A stretch of 5,361 bases of DNA from an uncultured Bacteroidales bacterium (GTDB lineage: Bacteria; Bacteroidota; Bacteroidia; Bacteroidales; Paludibacteraceae). The DNA is taken from NCBI GenBank assembly GCA_903929065.1, contig CAIYTJ010000035.1, forward strand, positions 1-5,361. The letters run 5' to 3'. Shown in pieces: positions 1-5,361 of this stretch; position 1 is the first letter of the stretch, and each line of letters opens with the position of its first letter. The position numbers were made by a program, and so were the translations under genes. Below the pieces are notes generated by a model. It saw nothing but the letters and a program-made list of their open reading frames with translations. It was not told the DNA's origin and did no database searches.

Positions 1-245
1 AAAACAAATATAAGTCAACATAGCAGCACATAGCTTATTTAATGTAACTATATGAACTATATTTTCAACAAAAAATATGCTGTGTTGCTATATAACTATG
101 TGCAACTATGTGATTGAAAAACACGTCTATTAATTATTACTCTAAAAAAACACCCATTCCGAAAACTTAAACGAATTGAAGATTGTTATGAATGATGAGA
201 AAGTAATGCCGGGAATAATTCGGAAACCTTTAAAAATTCAATATT
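1..245. other. AT-rich intergenic region
   Basis: No gene is convincing here. Besides the inverted repeat there is a TATATTTG box on the minus strand (bases 5-12), which fits the Bacteroidota -7 consensus TAnnTTTG and could drive a leftward gene outside the window, but no good -33 box lies at the right distance. On the plus strand I see no clear promoter for the gene at 246. An imperfect direct repeat is visible at 156-180 and 219-243, both of the form ATTC, then C or G, then GAAA, ahead of a CTT; it may be chance in AT-rich DNA. Confidence 0.4.
18..111. repeat. Inverted repeat of phased CTATGT motifs
   Basis: The left arm (18-33) and right arm (96-111) are reverse complements at 14 of 16 positions. 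Each arm holds two copies of ACATAG or CTATGT spaced 10 bp apart, so the right arm reads as two 10-bp units, AACTATGTGC and AACTATGTGA (94-113). Between the arms sits a related 9-bp tandem, AACTATATG and AACTATATT (46-63). A further partial inverted match lies at 20-30 against 81-91. There is no T-tract, so this is not an ordinary intrinsic terminator. It may be a dispersed intergenic repeat, a protein-binding site or the remnant of a non-autonomous mobile repeat; the sequence alone does not decide. Confidence 0.55.
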
Positions 246-485
246 ATGGAAGACAAACTAATGACATTAAAGAATTATGAAACCGTGGTAGAAGCCATGT
301 TTGATCAGGAATTATTGCGTGAAAACAACATCGAATGCTCCATTAACAATGAAGATTCGGTGGAATTAATGCCAATGTTTGGAGAAATCAACGAAGGGCT
401 TAGAATTATGGTGTTTGAAAAAGATTACGATCGATGCATTGCCTTATTGGAAGAATATAAAAAAACAATTGACAGTGAACAATAG
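246..485 (+). CDS. DUF2007-type small protein
   Basis: This predicts a 79-residue acidic soluble protein with no signal peptide or membrane segment. The pattern fits the DUF2007 family (annotated as putative signal-transducing protein): an N-terminal strand, a helix around residues 13-25 (EAMFDQELLRENNI) that follows a T-V-E lead, a middle loop with a MPMFGE segment, and a closing strand plus helix (LRIMVFEKDYDRCIALLEE, about 52-70). Family members are small ferredoxin-like-fold proteins; their biochemical role is not established, so none is assigned. An in-frame ATG five codons downstream (261, starting MTLKNYE) has GGAAG at 248-252 before it and could be the true start. The last five codons (TIDSEQ and stop) lie inside the heptamer repeat array, so the C-terminal tail is probably repeat-derived. 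The gene converges on folK. Confidence 0.7.
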   Translation: MEDKLMTLKNYETVVEAMFDQELLRENNIECSINNEDSVELMPMFGEINEGLRIMVFEKDYDRCIALLEEYKKTIDSEQ

Positions 486-612
486 ACAGTTAGCAGTGAA
501 CAGTTAGCAGTTAGCAGTCAGCAGTCAGCAGTAAACAGTTAGCAGTCAGCAGTAAACAGTTAGCAGTTAGCAGTGAACAATTATCAGTTGACAGTGAAGA
601 GTTAGCAGTTAG
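466..612. repeat. Degenerate heptanucleotide tandem array (CAGTNAR), 21 units
   Basis: Twenty-one consecutive 7-bp units run without phase shift. By type there are seven CAGTTAG, four CAGTGAA, three CAGTCAG, two CAGTAAA and five further variants (CAATTGA, CAATAGA, CAATTAT, CAGTTGA, GAGTTAG). The three-unit block CAGTCAG-CAGTAAA-CAGTTAG (522-542) is followed at once by an exact copy (543-563), which points to recent 21-bp slippage or unequal exchange. The array fills the gap between two convergent genes and overlaps the stop codons of both. It has no evident hairpin and no spacers, so it is neither a terminator nor a CRISPR. It resembles in kind the short heptanucleotide tandem repeats (STRRs) known from cyanobacteria. 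Confidence 0.9.
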
Positions 613-1060
613 TAATCATTTCCCGATATTTCTTTCCGGTTGCAGGATGCACCAAATCCGGAGCAATTTCACACAAAGGAATCAGCACAAAATCCCGTTC
701 CAACATAAGTGGATGCGGGATTTTTAATGTAGGCTGGTCAATAATTAAATTGTCATACAGTAAAATATCAATATCAATTATCCGGTCGGAATAGGATTGG
801 GAGGTTTTAGTGGCGCGCCCCATTTCTTTTTCAATTTCCTGCGTTTTCGTCAATAATTCGAATGGCGAAAAACGGGTTTCCAGCAAAACTACAGCATTTA
901 AGAATGAATTATCCGTTTCAAATCCCCACGGTTTGAAATCATAAAAACCTGACTGACATATGATATTGCCAACTTCGAGAGACAATTTTAATATTGCCTC
1001 GTTCAGGTTTCGTTCTTTATCGCCCAAATTAGTTCCCAAACTTAAATAAACAAGTGCCAT
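602..1060 (-). CDS. folK: 6-hydroxymethyl-7,8-dihydropterin pyrophosphokinase (HPPK)
   Basis: The enzyme transfers pyrophosphate from ATP to 6-hydroxymethyl-7,8-dihydropterin in cytosolic folate synthesis, giving the substrate of dihydropteroate synthase. With the start at 1060 the protein has 152 residues, near the usual family length of about 160. Visible family motifs are SLGTNLGD (7-14), FLNAVV (53-58), the helix leading to MGR (80-82), YSDRIIDIDILLYD (90-103), where D96 and D98 match the two magnesium-binding aspartates, and IPHPLMLERDFVLIPL (114-129). I chose ATG 1060 over the ATG at 1102 because family homology begins at ALVYLSLG, the extra 14 residues do not look like HPPK, and a TATATTTG promoter box overlaps the extension. 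The final residues TNC and the stop are encoded by the heptamer array. It is divergent from dnaK and seems to be its own transcription unit within the window. Confidence 0.93.
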   Translation of the reverse strand: MALVYLSLGTNLGDKERNLNEAILKLSLEVGNIICQSGFYDFKPWGFETDNSFLNAVVLLETRFSPFELLTKTQEIEKEMGRATKTSQSYSDRIIDIDILLYDNLIIDQPTLKIPHPLMLERDFVLIPLCEIAPDLVHPATGKKYREMITNC

Positions 1061-1078
1061 AAAATCCACAATTTTATG

Positions 1079-1086
1079 CAAATATA
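1079..1086 (-). promoter_or_regulatory. Candidate -7 box of the folK promoter
   Basis: Read on the minus strand this is TATATTTG, an exact fit to the Bacteroidota -7 consensus TAnnTTTG, ending 18 bp before the chosen folK ATG. No good -33 TTTG lies 19-21 bp upstream. The place where it should be is occupied by a 10-bp tandem duplication, AAACTCTGCC twice (1091-1110), which may have altered the spacing. Confidence 0.45.
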
Positions 1087-1182
1087 GCCAAAACTCTGCC
1101 AAACTCTGCCTTTTTGTCAGTATTAGTCATCTATTTTTAAGTCATTCTATTGAATCTTTAATCAAATGACGATTGGCATACA

Positions 1183-1199
1183 CTTTGTAAAATCCAAAG
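1183..1199. promoter_or_regulatory. Small inverted repeat upstream of dnaK
   Basis: CTTTG (1183-1187) and CAAAG (1195-1199) flank a 7-bp spacer, 52 bp before the dnaK start, and pairing can extend outward by one more base pair past a mismatch. A near-consensus -7 box, TA-N3-TTTG (1179-1187), overlaps the left arm but has one base too many, and no -33 box is well placed. It could be an operator on the dnaK promoter or chance. No CIRCE element (TTAGCACTC with its inverted partner) is present in the intergenic region. Confidence 0.25.
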
Positions 1200-1250
1200 C
1201 GTAGCAAAAAAACGAAAACTCAAACGTATTAAATAAAATCAAAAAAAATT

Positions 1251-3158
1251 ATGGGAAAAATTATTGGAATTGACTTAGGAACCACAAACTCTTGTGTTTC
1301 TGTTATGGAAGGTAACGAACCAATCGTTATCGCCAACAGCGAAGGAAAACGTACTACGCCTTCTGTAGTTGGATTTGTTGAAGGTGGCGAACGAAAAGTA
1401 GGTGATCCTGCAAAACGTCAGGCCATTACTAACCCAACAAAAACCGTTTCTTCTATCAAACGATTCATGGGTGAATCTTACGACCGTTTGGCAAAAGAAA
1501 TTGCCCGCGTACCATTTAAAGTGGTAAAAGGTGATAACAACACCGCTCGTGTTGATATTGACGGACGTATGTATTCTCCACAGGAAATTTCGGCTATCAT
1601 TCTTCAGAAAATGAAAAAAACTGCCGAAGATTATCTTGGACAGGAAGTGACCGATGCAGTTATTACTGTTCCGGCATATTTTAACGATTCACAACGTCAG
1701 GCAACGAAAGAAGCCGGCGAAATTGCAGGATTGAATGTTCGTCGTATTATCAACGAACCAACTGCTGCCGCACTGGCTTATGGTTTGGATAAAACCAACA
1801 AAGACATGAAAATCGTGGTTTTCGACTGCGGTGGTGGTACTCATGACGTTTCTGTACTGGAATTGGGTGATGGCGTATTTGAAGTAAAATCTACCGATGG
1901 TGATACTCACCTGGGTGGTGACGACTTTGACCACCGTATTATCGACTGGCTGGTTCAGGAATTCAAAAACGAAAACAGCAATATCGATTTGAGTAAAGAT
2001 CCAATGGCTCTGCAACGGTTGAAAGAAGCTGCTGAAAAAGCAAAAATCGAATTATCAAATACCACTTCTTCGGAAATCAATTTGCCCTATATTATGCCGG
2101 TTGACGGTGTGCCACGTCACTTAGTTCGCACACTGACCCGTGCCAAATTCGAACAACTGATTGACGATTTGATTCAACGTACCATCGAACCTTGTCGTAC
2201 CGCTTTGAAAAATGCCGGTCTGACTATCGGTGATATTGACGAAGTAATTTTGGTAGGTGGTTCAACCCGTATTCCTGCTATTCAGTCGGCTGTTGAGAAA
2301 TTCTTCGGAAAATCTCCTTCAAAAGGGGTGAATCCGGATGAAGTTGTAGCCGTTGGTGCTGCCATTCAGGGTGGTGTTCTTTCGGGAGATGTAAAAGATG
2401 TATTATTACTTGATGTTACACCACTTTCACTTGGTATCGAAACAATGGGAAGCGTAATGACTAAACTGATTGAATCGAACACGACTATTCCAACGAAAAA
2501 ATCGGAAACATTTACCACGGCTGCCGACAATCAGCCTTCAGTAGAAATTCATGTATTGCAGGGCGAACGTCCGTTGGCAAACCAAAATAAATCACTGGGC
2601 CGCTTCCACCTGGATGGCATTATGCCTTCACGTCGTGGTGAGCCGCAAATTGAAGTAACTTTCGATATTGATGCCAATGGTATTCTTCATGTTTCAGCCA
2701 AAGATAAAGCAACCGGAAAACAACAAAGTATCCGTATTGAAGCTTCTTCCGGACTGAGCGATGCTGAAATCAAACGTATGAAAGACGAAGCTGCTGCCAA
2801 TGCTGAAAGTGATGCTAAGGAAAAAGAAAAAATCGACAAACTGAACCATGCTGACAGTTTGATTTTCCAGACTGAAAAACAGTTGAGCGAATTTGGCGAC
2901 AAACTTCCTGCCGACAAAAAAGGTCCGATTGAAGCTGCTTTGGCTAAATTGAAAGAAGCTCACAAGGCTCAGGATATTGCCGGAATTGATGCTGCTACCA
3001 ACGAACTGAATACGGTTTTCCAGGCTGCAAGCCAGGAAATGTACAACGCTCAAAATGCACAGGGAGAACAAGCCCAACCAAACGCCGGCGGACAACAAGC
3101 TCAGGGTGGAAATAAAGAAGGCGATGTCACTGATGTGGATTTTGAAGAAGTAAAATAG
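1251..3158 (+). CDS. dnaK: Molecular chaperone DnaK (Hsp70)
   Basis: This is a full-length cytosolic Hsp70 of 635 residues that binds exposed hydrophobic segments of client proteins in an ATP-driven cycle with DnaJ and GrpE. The nucleotide-binding domain (1 to about 382) shows IDLGTTNSCVSV (7-18), K70, INEPTAAALAYG (167-178), the phosphate-2 loop DCGGGTHD (192-199) and VGGSTRIP (335-342). The interdomain linker is VLLLD (384-388), followed by the substrate-binding beta domain (about 390-500), the helical lid (about 502-600), a Q/G/A-rich flexible tail and the C-terminal EEVK. The start is fixed by the MGKIIGIDLG opening; the leader is A-rich without a Shine-Dalgarno, as is usual in Bacteroidota. 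The phosphate-2 loop has C193 and H198 where E. coli has L and F; the threonine matching E. coli T199 is kept (T197). The gene is followed directly by a terminator, so it is monocistronic on its 3' side; grpE and dnaJ are not in the window. Confidence 0.99.
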   Translation: MGKIIGIDLGTTNSCVSVMEGNEPIVIANSEGKRTTPSVVGFVEGGERKVGDPAKRQAITNPTKTVSSIKRFMGESYDRLAKEIARVPFKVVKGDNNTARVDIDGRMYSPQEISAIILQKMKKTAEDYLGQEVTDAVITVPAYFNDSQRQATKEAGEIAGLNVRRIINEPTAAALAYGLDKTNKDMKIVVFDCGGGTHDVSVLELGDGVFEVKSTDGDTHLGGDDFDHRIIDWLVQEFKNENSNIDLSKDPMALQRLKEAAEKAKIELSNTTSSEINLPYIMPVDGVPRHLVRTLTRAKFEQLIDDLIQRTIEPCRTALKNAGLTIGDIDEVILVGGSTRIPAIQSAVEKFFGKSPSKGVNPDEVVAVGAAIQGGVLSGDVKDVLLLDVTPLSLGIETMGSVMTKLIESNTTIPTKKSETFTTAADNQPSVEIHVLQGERPLANQNKSLGRFHLDGIMPSRRGEPQIEVTFDIDANGILHVSAKDKATGKQQSIRIEASSGLSDAEIKRMKDEAAANAESDAKEKEKIDKLNHADSLIFQTEKQLSEFGDKLPADKKGPIEAALAKLKEAHKAQDIAGIDAATNELNTVFQAASQEMYNAQNAQGEQAQPNAGGQQAQGGNKEGDVTDVDFEEVK

Positions 3159-3191
3159 TCGCCATTAGCAACCTATTAACATGAATTGACT

Positions 3192-3225
3192 AACCTCTGT
3201 AAACCAAATGTTTACAGAGGTTTTT
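3192..3225 (+). terminator. Rho-independent terminator of dnaK
   Basis: A perfect 13-bp stem (AACCTCTGTAAAC at 3192-3204, GTTTACAGAGGTT at 3210-3222) closes a 5-base loop (CAAAT) and runs into TTTTT at 3221-3225, followed by more T-rich sequence. It starts 33 bp after the dnaK stop. It would insulate dnaK from the integration module downstream. Confidence 0.93.
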
Positions 3226-3249
3226 AATTTTTATTTTAATGCTTATCTA

Positions 3250-3281
3250 TTTGTGTAATTGGGTTTTTAATAGTATATTTG
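3250..3281 (+). promoter_or_regulatory. Bacteroidota-type promoter for the integration module
   Basis: TTTG at 3250-3253 and TATATTTG at 3274-3281 are separated by 20 bp, which fits the Bacteroidota sigma-70 consensus TTTG-N19-21-TAnnTTTG. A second box differing by one base, CATATTTG (3285-3292), follows 3 bp later. The promoter lies behind the dnaK terminator and points at the gene at 3397, giving a leader of about 110 bases that contains the CTTAT repeat cluster. Confidence 0.75.
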
Positions 3282-3296
3282 TACCATATTTGTATC

Positions 3297-3341
3297 GCGC
3301 CTTATTCATAAGACAATGTGCGCCTTATAAATGCTTATAAG
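3297..3341. repeat. Cluster of CTTAT direct and inverted repeats, candidate integrase or regulator sites
   Basis: GCGCCTTAT occurs twice in direct orientation (3297-3305 and 3320-3328, 23 bp apart). CTTAT-TC-ATAAG (3301-3312) and CTTATAA-ATGC-TTATAAG (3324-3341) are inverted repeats, the latter with perfect 7-bp arms. Further CTTAT copies stand at 3242-3246 and 3364-3368. The cluster sits between the promoter and the first gene of the integrase operon. By position it could hold arm-type recombinase sites, sites for the neighbouring helix-turn-helix protein acting as autorepressor or directionality factor, or part of the attachment site. Confidence 0.55.
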
Positions 3342-3396
3342 TTCTTAGTGTGTTTTGTTCTGTCTTATTTCCTACGACAATCTAAAATTTGATGCT

Positions 3397-3969
3397 ATGG
3401 GTTACAGTAAATTAAAAATCCCAAAAGTCTGCGAGTGCTGCAAGAAACCATTCGAAGCAAAAACTGTCCTAACTCGATTCTGTAGTACACAGTGTGTAAA
3501 CAAAGCCGACCGTACAAGAAAGAAGGATGCTAAAGAGCAAACCAAAGCTCAAGCAGAAAAAGAACAGAAAACAGAAGTAATTGCGGACATACAAAGCCGC
3601 CCTTACATTTCCATTCCGGAAGCCACTCTTCTTTTCGGGATTTCAAAAGACACGTTACGCCGCCTGATTAAAAGCGGAAAGATACCGGCTCACAATCTTG
3701 GTCAAAGATTGACCAGGATAAGCAGGGTTCACCTCGAATCTCTGTTCGTTCCAATTGCTATGCCCGAACCGATACCTGAACCACCAAAAGAGTATAAGGC
3801 CGAAGACTGCTATACAATTGGCGAGGTTCAAAAGAAGTTTGGTATATCAGACAAAACCCTATTCTTGGCAATCAAACGGCTGAACATAGACAAAATTCCA
3901 ATCGGGAAATATGTATATGTCCCTAAAGAACAAATCGACAAAGTTTTCGCACCAACTCAATCTAATTAA
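3397..3969 (+). CDS. Zinc-ribbon and tandem helix-turn-helix DNA-binding protein (excisionase-like)
   Basis: The 190-residue product has three parts. First is a small zinc-finger-like module with C12-x2-C15 and C29-x3-C33, carrying KPFEAKTVLTRFCSTQC. Then comes a charged, probably helical linker rich in K, E and Q (about 36-66). Last are two helix-turn-helix modules of the MerR/excisionase type (HTH_17-like): YISIPEATLLFGISKDTLRRLIKSGKIP... (70-117) and YTIGEVQKKFGISDKTLFLAIKRL... (139-184), joined by a proline-rich linker (118-132). The start is ATG 3397; reading further upstream needs a TTG codon and adds residues unlike the module. The gene ends 3 bp before the integrase, so the two are very likely cotranscribed and translationally coupled. 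In Bacteroidota similar proteins stand beside tyrosine integrases. A role as recombination directionality factor or repressor of the integrase operon is inferred from domains and position only. Confidence 0.8.
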   Translation: MGYSKLKIPKVCECCKKPFEAKTVLTRFCSTQCVNKADRTRKKDAKEQTKAQAEKEQKTEVIADIQSRPYISIPEATLLFGISKDTLRRLIKSGKIPAHNLGQRLTRISRVHLESLFVPIAMPEPIPEPPKEYKAEDCYTIGEVQKKFGISDKTLFLAIKRLNIDKIPIGKYVYVPKEQIDKVFAPTQSN

Positions 3970-3972
3970 TCT

Positions 3973-5214
3973 ATGAAACTACTATCAAACACTAAAGCAA
4001 CGGTTCGCATACGTAAAGCTGAAGACCGTAAAGAATGGTATCTTTATATTGAGAGTTACCCGGTTATTGTGGACGGCAAGGCAACAAGAGTACGGCAGTA
4101 TTTGAACCGATCAGTTACCACTATCGAATGGGATAAAAAACGAACAGCAAGAACAGAACCTGACGGCAGCAAAACATATAAGCCAAAGCGAGATGATAAT
4201 GGCTTGATTATATGCAAAAGCGAAATGGACCGTGCAAGTATTGTTTATGCTGATGGAATTCGCGCATTACGTCAAAAGGAATTTGATAATGCTGAACTTT
4301 ACACAGATGATGATAATAGAAAGGTTGAAGCCAAACAGAAAGCAGAAACCAACTTCATTCTATACTTTGAAAAATTAGCCTACAAACGGAATAAAAATCG
4401 CTCTGAGAGCATTCTGTTAAGTTGGCTTTGCGTGTATGACTATCTGAAAAAATTCGGTGGAGAAACACTTTTATTTGCCAACCTTACTGAAAGTTGGTGT
4501 GAAGACTTCAAAGAATTTTTGCTTACAACCAAAAGCCGGAAATCAAGCGAAGCAATCTTAGCTCAAAATACAGCGGTAACTTATTACAGTATTTTCAAGG
4601 CAGCACTAAAAAAAGCATTTGTTGATGGCTACTTAACAACAGACCTGAGCGCAAAAACCAAAGGAATTAAATTGTTAGAAACCCGCAGGGAGTTCCTTAC
4701 TATTGAGGAGCTAAACAAACTTGCAGAAACACCCTGCAACAACCCTACATTGAAAAAAGCAGCTTTATTTTCAGCTCTCACAGGGTTGCGGTTATCCGAT
4801 GTTCAAAAACTGATATGGAAAGAACTTGTTTTCGATGGTTCATTGTATAAAATCAATTTCACCCAGAAGAAAACGAAAGGAGTTGAATATATGCCTATTT
4901 CAGAGCAAGCCTTTGGAATATGTGGCGAAAGAGGTGAACCCAATGCACTTGTTTTTGAAAAGTTGCCCGATTCCGCTTGGATATCGTCACCACTCAAACA
5001 CTGGGTAAAATCCGCAGGGATAAACAAAAAAATCACATTCCATTGTTTCCGCCACACCTTTGCCACTTTGCAATTAACCAATGGCACCGATATTTATACT
5101 GTAAGTAAAATGCTTGGTCATAAAGATTTGAAAGTAACACAAATCTATGCAAAGATTGTCGACGAAACAAAACAGAAAGCGGCCGGAGCTATTAAACTAA
5201 ATATCAAACTTTAA
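3973..5214 (+). CDS. Tyrosine recombinase / site-specific integrase
   Basis: The 413-residue protein is a complete phage-type integrase. It has an N-terminal arm-binding region (about 8-110) with a lysine-rich stretch, a SAM-like core-binding domain (about 125-230) and a catalytic domain (about 240-400). All the catalytic residues can be seen: R273 in ALTGLRLSDV, K300 in TQKKTKG, H357 and R360 in HCFRHTFAT, H383 in MLGHKD, and the nucleophile Y392 in TQIYAKI. The enzyme would cut and rejoin DNA through a 3'-phosphotyrosine bond to integrate and excise the element. The start ATG is 3 bp after the stop of the helix-turn-helix gene, and another open frame begins 11 bp after its own stop, so it lies in the middle of an operon. 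The length and Bacteroidota-type architecture suit an integrative conjugative or mobilizable element, a genomic island or a prophage; the window cannot tell which. Nothing suggests inactivation. Confidence 0.96.
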   Translation: MKLLSNTKATVRIRKAEDRKEWYLYIESYPVIVDGKATRVRQYLNRSVTTIEWDKKRTARTEPDGSKTYKPKRDDNGLIICKSEMDRASIVYADGIRALRQKEFDNAELYTDDDNRKVEAKQKAETNFILYFEKLAYKRNKNRSESILLSWLCVYDYLKKFGGETLLFANLTESWCEDFKEFLLTTKSRKSSEAILAQNTAVTYYSIFKAALKKAFVDGYLTTDLSAKTKGIKLLETRREFLTIEELNKLAETPCNNPTLKKAALFSALTGLRLSDVQKLIWKELVFDGSLYKINFTQKKTKGVEYMPISEQAFGICGERGEPNALVFEKLPDSAWISSPLKHWVKSAGINKKITFHCFRHTFATLQLTNGTDIYTVSKMLGHKDLKVTQIYAKIVDETKQKAAGAIKLNIKL

Positions 5215-5225
5215 ATCCGTTTATT

Positions 5226-5361
5226 ATGAATCTAATAATTTATAACAGCATTGTGAACGGAAACCTCCGTCCAAACAATTTGAAGGATAAAATCAATTAT
5301 TCTTCGATAGCTCATTTATTGAATAAGACTCCTAAAACGACACCCGAAGCCGAACAGGCAT
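5226..5361 (+). CDS. Unrecognised protein, 5' part only (runs off the window)
   Basis: An open frame begins at ATG 5226, 11 bp after the integrase stop, and stays open for 45 codons to the right edge. The visible N-terminus (MNLIIYNSIVNGNLRP, then NNLKDKINYSSIAHLLNKTPKTTPEAEQA) is polar, without signal peptide or membrane segment. I do not recognise a family. Same strand, tight spacing and similar base composition suggest it belongs to the integrase operon and is the first gene of the element's cargo or replication and transfer part. A short stem, ACGGA-AACC-TCCGT (5257-5270), lies within the frame. That the frame is a gene is likely from context; it cannot be proved from 45 codons. Confidence 0.6.
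   Translation, partial: MNLIIYNSIVNGNLRPNNLKDKINYSSIAHLLNKTPKTTPEAEQA

Larger units (their letters stand above)
3226..3396 (+). other. Likely left boundary of the integrated element
   Basis: All features left of the dnaK terminator are core genes and all features right of it belong to an integration module, so the chromosome-element junction should fall in or near 3159-3396. No tRNA gene is present to serve as attachment site, and dnaK is intact to its EEVK end. The exact att core cannot be placed without the other end of the element or an empty homologous site. Confidence 0.4.

Noticed and set aside
188..280. 30-codon frame starting MNDEKVMPG upstream of and overlapping the DUF2007 gene
   Set aside because: It is short, out of frame with the recognised gene, has no homology I can see and no promoter or ribosome site to support it. 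A regulatory upstream frame cannot be excluded but is unsupported.
466..612. CRISPR array
   Set aside because: The units are contiguous 7-bp repeats without unique spacers, and no cas gene is present.
1061..1250. CIRCE or sigma-32 heat-shock control of dnaK
   Set aside because: Neither TTAGCACTC with an inverted GAGTGCTAA nor a CCCCAT-type -10 box is found in the intergenic DNA.
1689..3098. Open frames antisense to dnaK
   Set aside because: They lie fully inside a conserved Hsp70 gene, match no family by eye, and have serine- and phenylalanine-rich composition expected from the reverse strand of a codon-biased gene.
3159..3396. tRNA gene as integration target
   Set aside because: No cloverleaf, TTC-loop motif or anticodon arm can be found between dnaK and the first element gene.
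4803..5087. Open frames in other frames within the integrase gene, on both strands
   Set aside because: They cover the catalytic domain of an intact recombinase, and neither shows recognisable features or its own expression signals.
5250..5279. Terminator behind the integrase
   Set aside because: The stem ACGGA-AACC-TCCGT with outer ATTGT/ACAAT pairing has no T-tract and lies inside an open frame that continues past it.

Overview
The window looks like a chromosomal segment of a Bacteroidota bacterium, probably class Bacteroidia. The reasons are the low GC, translation starts with A-rich leaders and no clear Shine-Dalgarno, two promoter boxes of the Bacteroidota type (TAnnTTTG, one with a TTTG box 20 bp upstream), a DnaK of Bacteroidota character, and an integrase of the kind common in Bacteroidota mobile elements. 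I cannot name the genus.

Left part (1-3225), housekeeping chromosome. After an AT-rich stretch with phased CTATGT inverted repeats comes a small DUF2007-type gene (246-485, +). It converges on folK (602-1060, -), a folate biosynthesis enzyme. The gap between them is filled by a degenerate 7-bp repeat array (466-612) whose ends reach into the last codons of both genes. folK is divergent from dnaK (1251-3158, +), a full-length Hsp70 chaperone transcribed alone and closed by a strong intrinsic terminator (3192-3225).

Right part (3226-5361), apparently the left end of an integrated element. A well-formed Bacteroidota promoter (3250-3281) is followed by a cluster of CTTAT direct and inverted repeats (3297-3341). 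Then come three closely packed genes on the + strand: a zinc-ribbon plus tandem helix-turn-helix protein (3397-3969), a tyrosine recombinase with a complete catalytic set (3973-5214), and an unrecognised gene that runs off the right edge (5226 onward). The simplest reading is an integration module: recombinase, DNA-binding regulator or directionality factor, and binding sites, placed just behind the dnaK terminator so that dnaK is not harmed. The cargo of the element, which would show what it does, lies beyond the window.
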